The position numbers and the translations under genes were made by a program. The notes beneath the pieces were generated by a model. That model did no database searches, was not told the origin of the DNA, and worked only from the letters and a program-made list of their open reading frames with translations. This document shows, in pieces, positions 25,728 to 34,773 of a stretch of 41,312 nt of DNA; position 1 is the first letter of the stretch; the number at the start of each line of letters is the position of its first letter. This DNA is from Bacillota bacterium (GTDB lineage Bacteria; Bacillota; Sulfobacillia; Sulfobacillales; Sulfobacillaceae). The stretch is taken from assembly GCA_021792935.1 (NCBI GenBank), contig JAJYTS010000006.1, positions 1 through 41,312 of the forward strand, given 5' to 3'.

Positions 25728-26504
25728 TTAGCCCCCCAAATACGCGTTGACGACATCTTTGTTTTCGCGCAGCGCGGACATGCTGCCTTCAGCTAAGATC
25801 CGACCCTCGGCCATAACAATTACCCGGTTGCAAAGCGCTTCGACAATTCCGAGATTGTGTTCGATAAGGAGAAAAGTGATCCCTTGTTCGCGATTGAGAT
25901 CACGAATATGCGCTTGCAGGTCGCCCGCCAATGTGGGATTCACGCCTGCCATGGGTTCATCCAAAAGCACCAAGCGAGGCGCCGCCATAAGAGCGCGGGC
26001 TAAATCCAACAGTTTTTTTTGCCCGCCGCTTAAGTTGCCGGCGTATTCGTCACGCATCTCAAACAAGTTAAATCGTTTGAGGAGTGCCACCGCCCTCCCT
26101 AGCGTTTTGCTCTCCCAGGCGGCAATTTTGCGACGGGAGAAGATGGCCTCCAAAGCGGTGGCCCCTGGCTGCACTTGTGGGGCGAGCAAAAGATTTTCGA
26201 ACACGGTGAGCCGCTGCAGCTCCCGGGCGATTTGGAAGGTACGGATGAGACCCTGTTGGGCAATTTTGTGGGAGGGCCAATTAGTGACATTGGTGCCATC
26301 TAGGGTGACCTGCCCGGAATCGACCGGATGAAACCCGGACAGGGAGTTGACCACAGTGCTTTTCCCGGCGCCGTTGGGCCCAATCAGTCCGGTAATGGAG
26401 CCGCGTGGCACCTCAAAGCTCACTCCGTCTACGGCGTGGACCCCACCGAACGATTTTTTTAGTTCGTTAACGGTAAGTATGTTATCCTTCGACGGCGTGG
26501 CCAT
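25728..26504 (-). CDS. livG: ABC transporter ATP-binding protein LivG
   Basis: The 258-residue ATPase has Walker A GPNGAGKST, signature LSGGQKKLLDLARALM, Walker B RLVLLDEPMAGVNP and the switch His in FLLIEHNLGIV. The stretch LIRTFQIARELQRLTVFENLLLAPQ is typical of LivG. ATG 26504 lies 9 bases after GGAGG and overlaps livM by 23 bases. It pairs with LivF under the LivH-LivM channel. Confidence 0.93.
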   Translation of the reverse strand: MATPSKDNILTVNELKKSFGGVHAVDGVSFEVPRGSITGLIGPNGAGKSTVVNSLSGFHPVDSGQVTLDGTNVTNWPSHKIAQQGLIRTFQIARELQRLTVFENLLLAPQVQPGATALEAIFSRRKIAAWESKTLGRAVALLKRFNLFEMRDEYAGNLSGGQKKLLDLARALMAAPRLVLLDEPMAGVNPTLAGDLQAHIRDLNREQGITFLLIEHNLGIVEALCNRVIVMAEGRILAEGSMSALRENKDVVNAYLGG

Positions 26505-27492
26505 GGGCGGAATCCTCCGTTTCCTGAGAGATGAGATTAAGGCGGTAAACGCGTTTTCTTTCTGGAATAACGCCCTGCGGACGGTAGCGCACCACCAGCA
26601 CCATCAGAAGACCGATGGCCATACCGCGAATAGACTCCATCAAAAGGGGATGGCCGGGAATCGTAATGAAGCGGGTGGCTTCGGTGAATAGTACCGGGAC
26701 CAAAAACGCGCCTAAAATCATCCCGCGGTTATTGCCTTGGCCGCCGACCAGCATCGCCGCCCAGACAATAAAGGTTTCCAGTACACCCCACCCGCTCGGG
26801 TTAAACGCGCCAATGTATTCCACGGTCAGGGCGCCGCCGACTCCGGCGAATATGGCGCCAATAATGAAGGCGGACATGCGATAGCGAAAGATGTCCTTGC
26901 CAAGCGCGGCGGCCACTGCCTCGTCCTCGCGAATAGCCCGTAAGATGCGCCCGTAAGGAGATTCTGTCAACGACTCGGCCACTCGCCAGGCGATAAAGGC
27001 GACAATTAAGCAAATCACGAGAAAGGGAATCTGATACTGGTTGTAGCTTAAGTGAAATAGGGAGCTGTTGAATGGCTGAGGGACACCCGAAATGCCGTCC
27101 CAGCCATTAAAGAGGGAGGTTTGGTTTCCGACCACCAGCCACACGATTTGTCCCACCGCCACGGTAGTAATGGCCAAGTAGTCGCTGCGCAGCCTGCGCA
27201 GTCCCACGAACCCAACTAAGGCGGCCAAAATGGCGGCAGCGATTCCGCCTAAGACCGGGCTAACCGGGAACGGCAGATTCCATCCCAGAATATACTCGCC
27301 GCCCATTCCCATGGGCTGGGCGTGTCCCATGGCCGCCACCCCGGCAAAATAGGCGCCAATAGCCACAAACGTGATGTAGGTAAAGTCCAAAATTCCGGTC
27401 AAGCCAAAATGAATGTTGAGTCCCCACGCGTATATCGAGTAAATCGCGAAGAAAATGGCTAGCGTCAACAGGTAATAGATAATTGCGCCCAT
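26482..27492 (-). CDS. livM: ABC transporter permease LivM
   Basis: The 336-residue permease has about nine or ten membrane helices and the LivM blocks GLTGILDFTYITFVAIGAYFAG, LRSDYLAITTVAVGQIV, ESPYGRILRAIREDEAVAAALGKDIFRYRMSAFIIGAIFAGVGGAL (the coupling-helix EAA-like region) and VVGGQGNNRGMILGAF-type end (LVGGQGNNRGMILG). It begins 2 bases after livH ends. It forms the membrane channel with LivH. Confidence 0.92.
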   Translation of the reverse strand: MGAIIYYLLTLAIFFAIYSIYAWGLNIHFGLTGILDFTYITFVAIGAYFAGVAAMGHAQPMGMGGEYILGWNLPFPVSPVLGGIAAAILAALVGFVGLRRLRSDYLAITTVAVGQIVWLVVGNQTSLFNGWDGISGVPQPFNSSLFHLSYNQYQIPFLVICLIVAFIAWRVAESLTESPYGRILRAIREDEAVAAALGKDIFRYRMSAFIIGAIFAGVGGALTVEYIGAFNPSGWGVLETFIVWAAMLVGGQGNNRGMILGAFLVPVLFTEATRFITIPGHPLLMESIRGMAIGLLMVLVVRYRPQGVIPERKRVYRLNLISQETEDSAHGHAVEG

Positions 27493-27494
27493 AT

Positions 27495-28376
27495 TTAAAC
27501 CCTCCCTCGCGACGGTAAAATCCCCTGAGGTCGAAACAGCAGCATCAGCACCAAAATCGCGAATGCCACCACGGTCTTATACGACGAATCGAAGAACATG
27601 GCCGATACTTCCATGGCAACTCCGATGATGAGGGCTCCCAGCATGGCGCCATATGGCCGTCCAATGCCGCCCATAATAACCGCCGCGAAGATAACGAACA
27701 GAAACTCTGATCCTAGCGCGGGAGTGAAGTTGTTGACGTTAATGGCTAGCACGACGCCGGAGAGACCGCCGAGAAAGCCGCTGAGCAGCCACACGTACTG
27801 CGTAATGCGACGCGTAGGTATGCCGCTGATAAGGGCGAGCTCGGAACTGTCTGACATGGCGCGCATGGCTTTGCCCAGTTTCGAGTATTTGAGCAGGGTG
27901 TGGACGGCCACCATAGCAGCTGCTGCAATTCCAATGATCCACAGTTGCTGTACGGTAAACAGCAATCCCCCCACGTGAAGGATAGAGCCGGAGGGGTCGT
28001 TGTATTGCTTGAATTCCGGGCCAAACAAGGCTTGCACCCCGTTCATTAAGAACAGGTCCATACCGATAGTAACCACCAACAGTATGATCATGGGCGCTTT
28101 TCGCCTGGTAAAGGGCTCAATGACTATGATGTTGAACAACCAGGCCACGACGGCGGTAAGTATTCCCGCGGCGAACATGGATACCCAAATGTTGAGATGC
28201 AGCCCCATGTTCAGGACGAAGGCCAAGTAGGCACCGATGGTAAGAAACTCGCCATAGGCAAAATTGACAAAGTTCGTCACGCCAAATTGGAGGGTTAGGC
28301 CCACCGAGGAAAGGGCAAGCACCGACGCCGTGATGAGACCAAACCCGACACCCAGCCAAACCATCGAGAGGCTCAT
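27495..28376 (-). CDS. livH: ABC transporter permease LivH
   Basis: The 293-residue permease has about eight membrane helices and the LivH blocks GVTNFVNFAYGEFLTIGAYLAF, SKLGKAMRAMSDSSELALISGIPTRRITQYVWLLSGFLGGLSGVVLAI (coupling helix) and AAVIMGGIGRPYGAMLGALIIG. Its ATG overlaps the stop of the lyase gene by 4 bases, so transport and enzyme genes are translated together, strong evidence that the carrier feeds the enzymes. Confidence 0.92.
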   Translation of the reverse strand: MSLSMVWLGVGFGLITASVLALSSVGLTLQFGVTNFVNFAYGEFLTIGAYLAFVLNMGLHLNIWVSMFAAGILTAVVAWLFNIIVIEPFTRRKAPMIILLVVTIGMDLFLMNGVQALFGPEFKQYNDPSGSILHVGGLLFTVQQLWIIGIAAAAMVAVHTLLKYSKLGKAMRAMSDSSELALISGIPTRRITQYVWLLSGFLGGLSGVVLAINVNNFTPALGSEFLFVIFAAVIMGGIGRPYGAMLGALIIGVAMEVSAMFFDSSYKTVVAFAILVLMLLFRPQGILPSRGRV

Positions 28377-29260
28377 GCCGTATCCCCCTTTTTTGTGTGA
28401 GCGTTGACGGCTAATTGGTTTAACAGGGTACGGCGGACCTCGGATAACGCAATTAAGTCAATTCCCGTCGTTATGCCCATGTGATGGAGCCACCCCACCA
28501 GGGTTTCGGTGTTAAGATTGCCCGGCGCATCGGGAGCGTATGGGCAGCCGCCCAGACCACCCAAAGCGGATTCGAAGGTATTAACACCACAGAGGAGTGC
28601 CGCGGTGACATTTCCTAGCCCGATGCCGAAGCGGTCGTGGAGGTGGATAGCGAGTGGGGTATCCGGGATGGCGTCTTGCACAGCCTTAATCACGTCCGTG
28701 ACGAAGTTGGGGGTGCCGATACCCACGGTATCGGCTAGCGAGACTTCGCAGGCGCCGTACTGGACTAGGGAGCGGGCGATGGTGGCGACTTCAGCGGGAT
28801 CGATGCGTTCATTTGTAAAAGGGCTTCCAAACGCGCAAGAGATGGCACCGCGAAGCCGTAGGCCCCGCGTGTTAGGCAACTCCGCGATAGTCCGAAATTG
28901 ATGAAGCGATTCCGATAGCGTCATATTGAGGTTGTCATGCTGATGTTTGGGACTGGCGGAGACCACAAACCCCACCTCCGCCACCGTTGTCATGAGTGCC
29001 CGCTCAAAACCTCGCCGGTTGGGAATCAGCGCGATTAAGTTATCAGGTTCGGACAGCCCCGCTAGAACTTGCTCGGCGTCGCGAAGTTGCGGAATCCACT
29101 TGGGAGAGACGAACGATGTGGCCTCCACCCGCCTGATTCCAGCTTGTCTAAGCCCTTTGATTAGGGCGATTTTTTCCGCCGTGGATAGTTCGCTGGGCTC
29201 GTCCTGCAGTCCGTCGCGTGGAGTCACATCCACAATGTCGACCAGCGATGGCCAACTCAT
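28373..29260 (-). CDS. HMG-CoA lyase-type enzyme
   Basis: The 295-residue TIM barrel of the DRE/HMGL family shows the active-site set of hydroxymethylglutaryl-CoA lyase: VTPRDGLQDE (Asp 16), VEATSFVSPKWIPQL, SLADTVGIGTP, HLHDRFGIGLGN (metal His 206 and 208) and the catalytic cysteine 239 in SALGGLGGCPYAPDAPGN (Asn 248). It should split a 3-hydroxy-3-methyl acyl-CoA, giving acetyl-CoA and acetoacetate from HMG-CoA. ATG 29260 is chosen (AAGGAG 8 bases upstream) over the GTG at 29269, which overlaps that site. The CoA-transferase upstream and importer downstream suggest a catabolic role rather than leucine degradation. A related substrate such as citramalyl-CoA is possible. Confidence 0.88.
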   Translation of the reverse strand: MSWPSLVDIVDVTPRDGLQDEPSELSTAEKIALIKGLRQAGIRRVEATSFVSPKWIPQLRDAEQVLAGLSEPDNLIALIPNRRGFERALMTTVAEVGFVVSASPKHQHDNLNMTLSESLHQFRTIAELPNTRGLRLRGAISCAFGSPFTNERIDPAEVATIARSLVQYGACEVSLADTVGIGTPNFVTDVIKAVQDAIPDTPLAIHLHDRFGIGLGNVTAALLCGVNTFESALGGLGGCPYAPDAPGNLNTETLVGWLHHMGITTGIDLIALSEVRRTLLNQLAVNAHTKKGDTA

Positions 29261-29361
29261 TTTTATCACTCCTTAATAATCTTTTGAAATAGGCCGACCT
29301 TGCGAGACGCGAAATCGCGAGAGATTTAATGTCGCCAGCCTTAAATGGCCGATGCTTGTCG

Positions 29362-30561
29362 TTACCGTAGAACCCCCGTACTGCGAAGCGCTTCGATCCG
29401 ATCATCAGAGTAATTTAGTACATCTCGCAGCACCTGATCAGTATCCCGCCCAATAGAGCCGCCAGCCGTGCGGACTTTTCCTGGGGCCGCTTTTAGCTTG
29501 GGCACCACGTTTAGCACGCCCACCTCGCGGCCGTCTTCGCCCGGCACAAACGTCACCATTTCCCGCGCCGCAATCTGCGGATCCTCGGCAATATCCTTGG
29601 CACTCATTACGGGGCCCGCCGGCACTCCCGACTCCCCCAAAAGCTCAACTAAACTATTGATGTCTTGTTGTTGGGTCCACCCGGCGATCACCTCATCTAA
29701 TTCATGGGAATATTCGACGCGACCTTCGTTGGTGGCATAGCGCGGATTATCGATGATGTCCGGCCGACCCATTGCCTGGGCTAGCTTGGGAAAGGTTCCG
29801 GGACTATTCGCCCCAATGGCGATCCATTTTCCGTCCCGTGTCGGGTATATGTTGGATGGCGCCGTCCGCAACAGGCTATTGCCGATGCGCTCTTGTACCA
29901 ACCCGCCATTGAGGTAATCGGGCATGAGTCCTTCCGAGATGCTGAGAACTGATTCCGTTAATGCCACATCTACATAGTCTCCCTGGTGATCGGGGGTGTT
30001 TTCCCGCCGATGCAGCGCGAACATAATTCCGATAACCGCATGCAGCGCCGCGATTTCATCACCTACGGAGACCCCTGTCCGTACCGGTGGCCGATCCGGA
30101 AATCCTGTAATATAGCGAATGCCTCCCATGGATTCCGCGATATTTCCGAATCCGGCTCGCTCACGGTAAGGACCGGTCTGGCCGAACCCGGAAATGCTGG
30201 CGTATACAATCCCGGGGTTTTGCTCCGCAACTTTTTCGTAGTGAAGGTCCCACTGTTTTAAGCGGCCTGGGCGAAAGTTTTCCACCAATACATCGCAACA
30301 TTGCGCCAATTCCCGCGCGAGTTGCTGGCCGGCTTCCGTCCGCAGGTTAATGGCGATTAGCCGTTTGTTGCGGGACTGCATCTGCCACCACCAACTGGAT
30401 CCGGTTGGACCTGCCCCCCAGTGCCGGAGAGGGTCTCCCGAGAGGGGTTCGACCTTGATGACGTCCGCGCCAAAGTCCGCCAATAGCCTTCCAACTGATG
30501 GTGCCGCCACTAATTGCCCCAACTCTAGGACTCGTAGCCCCCGCAGTGGCATTTCGTTCAT
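29362..30561 (-). CDS. Class III CoA-transferase (CaiB/BaiF, SUGCT-like)
   Basis: The 399-residue protein has the family opening LRGLRVLELGQLVAAPSVGRLLADFGADVIKVEPLSGDPLR, then NKRLIAINLRTEAGQQLARELAQCCDVLVENFRPGRLKQWDLHYE, GFGQTGPYRERAGF, and the segment GDYVDVALTES that holds the conserved aspartate (about 198) which becomes acylated. Class III enzymes move CoA between acyl-CoA and a free acid. Mammalian SUGCT of this family accepts glutarate, 3-hydroxy-3-methylglutarate and itaconate. It ends 101 bases before the lyase gene. Start ATG 30561 has AAGGAG upstream. Activation of the imported acid for the lyase is the natural role; the acid is inferred. Confidence 0.87.
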   Translation of the reverse strand: MNEMPLRGLRVLELGQLVAAPSVGRLLADFGADVIKVEPLSGDPLRHWGAGPTGSSWWWQMQSRNKRLIAINLRTEAGQQLARELAQCCDVLVENFRPGRLKQWDLHYEKVAEQNPGIVYASISGFGQTGPYRERAGFGNIAESMGGIRYITGFPDRPPVRTGVSVGDEIAALHAVIGIMFALHRRENTPDHQGDYVDVALTESVLSISEGLMPDYLNGGLVQERIGNSLLRTAPSNIYPTRDGKWIAIGANSPGTFPKLAQAMGRPDIIDNPRYATNEGRVEYSHELDEVIAGWTQQQDINSLVELLGESGVPAGPVMSAKDIAEDPQIAAREMVTFVPGEDGREVGVLNVVPKLKAAPGKVRTAGGSIGRDTDQVLRDVLNYSDDRIEALRSTGVLR

Positions 30562-30583
30562 TATTACCGCTCCTTAGCACCGT

Positions 30584-31327
30584 TTAAACTCTGCAGTGTG
30601 CGATTCGTTCACCTAACTCGTCCGCCTCTTCGCGAAGGCCCTGGGCCATGGTGATAAGCCGGTTATCGGGCATACGCATTCGCGGCCCGGAAAGACATAA
30701 CGCCAGCACCACGCGACCATTTTCCCCAAACACCGGCACACTGACAGATGCCAAGAGGGGGTCCCGTTCGCCAGAAGTGACCACAAATCCCCGGTTGCGC
30801 ACCGCGCTCCAGTCGGTGCGAAAGGGGGCGGCCGGCATTCCCGACCACAGCGCCGAATCTTCGATGAGAGTTTCCCGTTCGTCGTCGTCCAGCCAAGCCA
30901 GGAGAATGCGCCCGGCCGAGCCCACATGGACCGGCAAGGTTACTCCGACCTCAATGCTATGCCGCACATGTTGAATGGGTTCCCGGCGATCAATACAGAT
31001 TCGGGATGAACCGGAACGCAAAAAAACGGTCGCGGTTTCCTCGTATTTGGCAACTATCCGTTCCAACGACTGTGTGCAGGCTTCGTGAATGTCCAGTTCT
31101 TTGAGCGCGCCCGAGGCCCATCGGATAGGGCGCGAATCCACAGTATGGGTTGAAGTGATGATGTTTTCCGCGACTAAAGTTTGTAGAATGCGGTGGACCG
31201 TAGTACGAGGCATGCCTAACCGTTGACTTAATTGCGTTGCGTTCAAGGAGGCGTCAACCGCCAACAGGTCAAGAATTCGAGCCATTTTACCGATAACCGC
31301 TACGCCCTCTTGTTGTTGGTTCCGCAT
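30584..31327 (-). CDS. IclR-family transcriptional regulator of the CoA-transferase/lyase/liv operon
   Basis: The 247-residue protein has the winged helix (GKMARILDLLAVDASLNATQLSQRLGMPRTTVHRILQTLVAENII, about 12-60) and the IclR effector domain (VGSAGRILLAWL; then REPIQHVRHSIEVG, and SVSVPVFGENGRVVLALCLSGP at the end). ATG 31327 has GGAGGT about 10 bases upstream; the GTG codons at 31336 and 31339 sit on that site. It is the first gene of the operon, 22 bases before the CoA-transferase. The palindrome at 31366-31395 is its likely autoregulatory site. It probably senses the imported acid or its CoA ester. Confidence 0.9.
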   Translation of the reverse strand: MRNQQQEGVAVIGKMARILDLLAVDASLNATQLSQRLGMPRTTVHRILQTLVAENIITSTHTVDSRPIRWASGALKELDIHEACTQSLERIVAKYEETATVFLRSGSSRICIDRREPIQHVRHSIEVGVTLPVHVGSAGRILLAWLDDDERETLIEDSALWSGMPAAPFRTDWSAVRNRGFVVTSGERDPLLASVSVPVFGENGRVVLALCLSGPRMRMPDNRLITMAQGLREEADELGERIAHCRV

Positions 31328-31365
31328 TATGGACACCACCTCCGCATAACGGTCATGAATATATT

Positions 31366-31395
31366 TTATTACTTACGCAATTCGTAATGCAATAA
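31366..31395. promoter_or_regulatory. Candidate IclR operator in the divergent promoter region
   Basis: An imperfect 30-bp palindrome has outer arms TTATT and AATAA, inner arms TTACG and CGTAA, and a CAATT centre; the halves differ by one inserted base and two substitutions. It lies about 40 bases upstream of the IclR start, between it and the divergent metallo-hydrolase gene, where one site can control both directions. Confidence 0.5.
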
Positions 31396-31572
31396 CTTCC
31401 CGCAAAACATTTTTATCGTATTAGGAGGGTTAGCACGTTGTCTATTGTGGGCGTGGAGTCTTGTTTCGCCAAGGTTTTTGTTCCCTACTCTTAGCGTTCT
31501 TGCACGATATTTGTTTAAGCTAAGGCAATGATACAAGGGCGCGATTCCAACAGGGAGAGGAAGGGTGGATCG

Positions 31573-32529
31573 GTGGAACCAGCAATAATTAAAGGCATGC
31601 ATTATCACGTCACGGAAATCGGCAGAGGGTGCTGGGCGGCGATGGCACAGCCCGGATCTGGGGCTGTGGCCAACGCGGGATTGGTGGATCTTGGCGAGTC
31701 GATTCTTGTTTTTGATACCTCCCAGACCCAACAGGCGGCCCGGGAATTGTGGGACGTCGCGTTCCATCATTTGAAGAAACCGGTTAGTCATGTGGTCAAT
31801 AGCCATTGGCACGGCGACCATATTCGTGGCAATCAAGTCTTTTCGGGCGCTGCCATCATCGCATCCCAGCGAACCCGCCAGTTGATGGAACGCCATCACC
31901 CACAACGAATTGCCGATCAGCGGGCGCGGATGCAATCCGGGGAATTAGCCGCCGTTATTCAGGATTTGGACGAGGCCTTAAATTTAGGGGAGGACAACGA
32001 CGGCCAGAGACTGTCGTTGCGGTACCAGGCATCTTTTCTTCGGCAATTGGAGAAATCCTTGCCAACCTTAGAGCTAGCCTTGCCCACCGAGACATTTAAT
32101 TCCTGGTGGGGTCTTGCCGGATCGAGGCGACGCATCGAGTTGCGCGAATTTGGTCCTGGCCACACCGAATCCGATGTGGTTCTTGATGTCTCTCATCAAG
32201 GTATTTGCTTTGTTGGCGATCTTGTGGCGGTTCAGAGTCACATGCGAGTTATCGACGGTGATGTGGATGGCTGGATTAACACACTTACCCAACTTAAAAC
32301 ATGGGAGGTTAACAGGCTTGTCCCTGGGCATGGGCCCGTAACCAGGACACCGGACTGGAATGGGATTATCGGGTATTTGGTGGAGATGCAAGAGGTTGCC
32401 GGCAGGTTGTCGCGAGAAGGCCGGGATCCGTCGCAGGTATCGGAGTCAGATATCCCTAGCCGATATCGTTCGTGGTCTGACTCCTCTGTTTATGTTGACA
32501 GCCTTCGACACCTGATGTCCCAAAACTAA
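31573..32529 (+). CDS. Metallo-beta-lactamase-fold hydrolase
   Basis: About 318 residues. The first metal motif is intact (NSHWHGDHIRGN, the HxHxDH signature, near residue 77). GPGHTESDVVLDV gives the third His, DLV the bridging Asp (FVGDLV), and LVPGHGPV the last His, so a di-metal site is complete. GTG 31573 with AGGAAGGG upstream is preferred to the frame opening at 31528. The gene diverges from the liv operon and shares its upstream region. Members hydrolyse thioesters, lactones or similar; a CoA thioesterase or glyoxalase-II-like role beside CoA-ester chemistry is plausible but not shown. Confidence 0.85.
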   Translation: MEPAIIKGMHYHVTEIGRGCWAAMAQPGSGAVANAGLVDLGESILVFDTSQTQQAARELWDVAFHHLKKPVSHVVNSHWHGDHIRGNQVFSGAAIIASQRTRQLMERHHPQRIADQRARMQSGELAAVIQDLDEALNLGEDNDGQRLSLRYQASFLRQLEKSLPTLELALPTETFNSWWGLAGSRRRIELREFGPGHTESDVVLDVSHQGICFVGDLVAVQSHMRVIDGDVDGWINTLTQLKTWEVNRLVPGHGPVTRTPDWNGIIGYLVEMQEVAGRLSREGRDPSQVSESDIPSRYRSWSDSSVYVDSLRHLMSQN

Positions 32530-32650
32530 CTCGTGACAGCATCATTCCAATGGCCATTCTTAGGTTGATGCACCGTCACATCTCGTAGAAAAGGTCTTGC
32601 CCGAGGATGTGGCCAGCGGGAAAAATCTTGGTGTTTTTAGGGATGAAAGA

Positions 32651-33913
32651 TTAAGCGCCTTTCCCGGGAGCAATAGAATTCTCCGCGTGCGACGACAGCA
32701 GATATCCTTTATGAAGCCCCCCGTATAGAATGGCCACTAGCCCTAGTGCGCCCACCGTGGCCGCTCCACAAAACGGTCCCACAACTCCAAAGCGAATGAG
32801 ACCCGAGGCCATGAGAGGACCGATGATGCCGCCGACGTAAAGGGGAAGATAAACCAAGTTGAGAGCGGTGCTCCGGTGGGATGGGGGGATACGGGTGGAA
32901 AATAAGGCGAAAATCATGGCGCCGCTAATGCTGGCCATGGCGCTAAATACCGTCAGAACCGCCATAAAGGAAAGCAGATGTCCTACAAAGCCCAACAATA
33001 AGGTGGCGGGAACCATCAGGGCAAACGCCAGAGCCAAAACCCGGGTAAACCCCACTTTGTCGCCTAATCGACCGGCCACGATGGTGACGACGGCGCCCAC
33101 CAGCGCCGATATTCCGATAATTCCCCCCACAACTACGGTAAGATTGCCATGCGCATGATACAGATGTTCAATGCCGAGGGGTACATAGGGATTCACCATT
33201 TGTCGGGCAATCATCAGCAGTAAGTAAACGCCAAACAATACCCAAGTAATGGTGAGACTAAACGTTACGTGTACGGATTGCCAGGCGGCGCTCCAGACTG
33301 ACTGACGAGGTTGCGGGCTTACGGTATTTTCCGGAAGAAGGGCTTCACGATAGAGCGAAAGAAGCATTGTGCCGGTGGCGATGGACAAAAGGGAATCCAT
33401 CAAATAGAGGCTGTGCAGGGTAAGCATACCGATCTGCACGAGCCACCCACCAATCAGTGGGCCCAGCGCCATGCCAATGGGAGAGGCCACACTAAATGTG
33501 GAAACAGCGGTACCCACCTGATCGTTGGGCACAAGTCCGCGGATTGCCGCCAGCATAATTCCGGTATTACCCAATTGAAAACCTACCATGGCCATGGCGG
33601 CGATAACGCCTGGAAGCGCGTGGCTAAAGCCCAGAATGGCAAAAACGACCGCCTCCACGTAGGCGCTACGAATAATGACGGATTTGCCGCCATAACGCGT
33701 CGCCCATACACCCCATAGCGGCACCAGAGGCAGGCCCACAATAAAGGTTATGGCGCTGAGAACCCCCACCCAGGTCGCGGCGTGAGACACGCGCATCCCT
33801 TGTAGGTAGAGAGGCAGGAATGAGGCAATGTGACTATAGCCGAAGGACTCCACAACAGAGGTGATGAAAAATAATAAGAGGGTGATTTTCCAACCGCTTG
33901 CCATGCGCCGCAT
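32651..33913 (-). CDS. MFS exporter, drug/metabolite efflux type
   Basis: The 420-residue protein has about 12 membrane helices. The loop 2-3 region (PLWGVWATRYGGKSVIIRSAY) carries the MFS motif G-x-x-x-D/Y-R-x-G-x-K/R shape, and helix 5 has ASPIGMALGPLIGGWL, the proline/glycine motif C of drug:H+ antiporters. It is likely an exporter. ATG 33913 has GGAGTG 12 bases upstream, a rather long spacing; the ATG at 33904 is an alternative. It converges with the metallo-hydrolase gene. The substrate is unknown. Confidence 0.82.
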   Translation of the reverse strand: MRRMASGWKITLLLFFITSVVESFGYSHIASFLPLYLQGMRVSHAATWVGVLSAITFIVGLPLVPLWGVWATRYGGKSVIIRSAYVEAVVFAILGFSHALPGVIAAMAMVGFQLGNTGIMLAAIRGLVPNDQVGTAVSTFSVASPIGMALGPLIGGWLVQIGMLTLHSLYLMDSLLSIATGTMLLSLYREALLPENTVSPQPRQSVWSAAWQSVHVTFSLTITWVLFGVYLLLMIARQMVNPYVPLGIEHLYHAHGNLTVVVGGIIGISALVGAVVTIVAGRLGDKVGFTRVLALAFALMVPATLLLGFVGHLLSFMAVLTVFSAMASISGAMIFALFSTRIPPSHRSTALNLVYLPLYVGGIIGPLMASGLIRFGVVGPFCGAATVGALGLVAILYGGLHKGYLLSSHAENSIAPGKGA

Positions 33914-34271
33914 TTTTTTACGTTACACTCCAGTCATTGCGCACCACCAGACACTAGACGCCACACTAAACGTTATGTGGCGCGTGGTTTTCAGAGCGCT
34001 TTCACGCAACAATCCATGGTATCAGGGCCTAATAATCATGGCAACTATTCAGAACTTGGTTCTGACGCTCCTTCAATAGGCCTTCACCGCTTTACCATGG
34101 GGGAGGTTTTGTGGGGAAGGGATTGCGGGTAAGCCATTTCGTAATCAGATGGTTATGGTACCCTGCTTGGCGCGGGCCTTGCCATAGATCTTGCCTAATC
34201 CAAAGGGATATCGCGGTCTTGGACTGGGAGATGTGATTATGGCAATGAAGACGCATAAGGTAGAGATTCCC
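33914..34271. other. Noncoding stretch between MFS exporter and small membrane protein
   Basis: About 360 bases with no credible gene; the frames at 33861-34079 and 34145-34393 overlap real genes and lack start signals. Small arms CGCCAC and GTGGCG (near 33959-33982) form a weak hairpin, with no T-run. The region next to 33913 should hold the exporter promoter. Confidence 0.4.
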
Positions 34272-34595
34272 CTAGCGCACATCCTGCAGAGCCACGATCC
34301 ACCAGGTGCCGCAGCCAATGGCGGGGCCGAAATAGGCCACTTCGTTAAAAAAGAACATGTAGGCGCACCACAAGATGGCGATGAGGGCGACACCCGCCGT
34401 TTCGCGCCATCGGCCAGCGATATATTGAGTTGGTAAAGCTAAAAAGCATGCGGCCCACACGGATAGAATCACAATCGCGACCGTGGGTGTAAGGGCATTG
34501 GTGGAGTTTCTCAAAATGCTCCACTCCGTCGCTGCGGCGGCTAACGAACTGGTAATGACGGTGCCCCACATGGGGAGTGCGCGAGGCTTCAACAT
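34272..34595 (-). CDS. Small membrane protein of unknown function
   Basis: The 107-residue protein has three predicted membrane helices: about 10-25 (weak), 37-57 (LTPTVAIVILSVWAACFLAL) and 66-90 (TAGVALIAILWCAYMFFF). ATG 34595 is supported by AGGAAGG just upstream. No family is recognised. It lies alone on the minus strand, divergent from the NADH-dehydrogenase-like/sigma-factor operon, and could share its upstream region, but no pairing is proven. Confidence 0.65.
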   Translation of the reverse strand: MLKPRALPMWGTVITSSLAAAATEWSILRNSTNALTPTVAIVILSVWAACFLALPTQYIAGRWRETAGVALIAILWCAYMFFFNEVAYFGPAIGCGTWWIVALQDVR

Positions 34596-34773
34596 GGTTA
34601 TCCTTCCTGGCCGCTAAGCGCATGATGGCCGATGATCTCTGCCTAGGAACCATTATAAGGAAACATGCGAGCCAAGGTGGTTGGCAATTGATGATTTATC
34701 TTTCGCTAATAATTGGTGGCTTGCTTTATATCTGTTCTTTCTCGGTAAAAATTTGGTCTCCCCACCCATCTTT

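Noticed and set aside
31369-31935. 188-codon minus-strand frame over the metallo-hydrolase gene
   Set aside because: It is antisense to a gene with clear metal-binding motifs and has no motif of its own.
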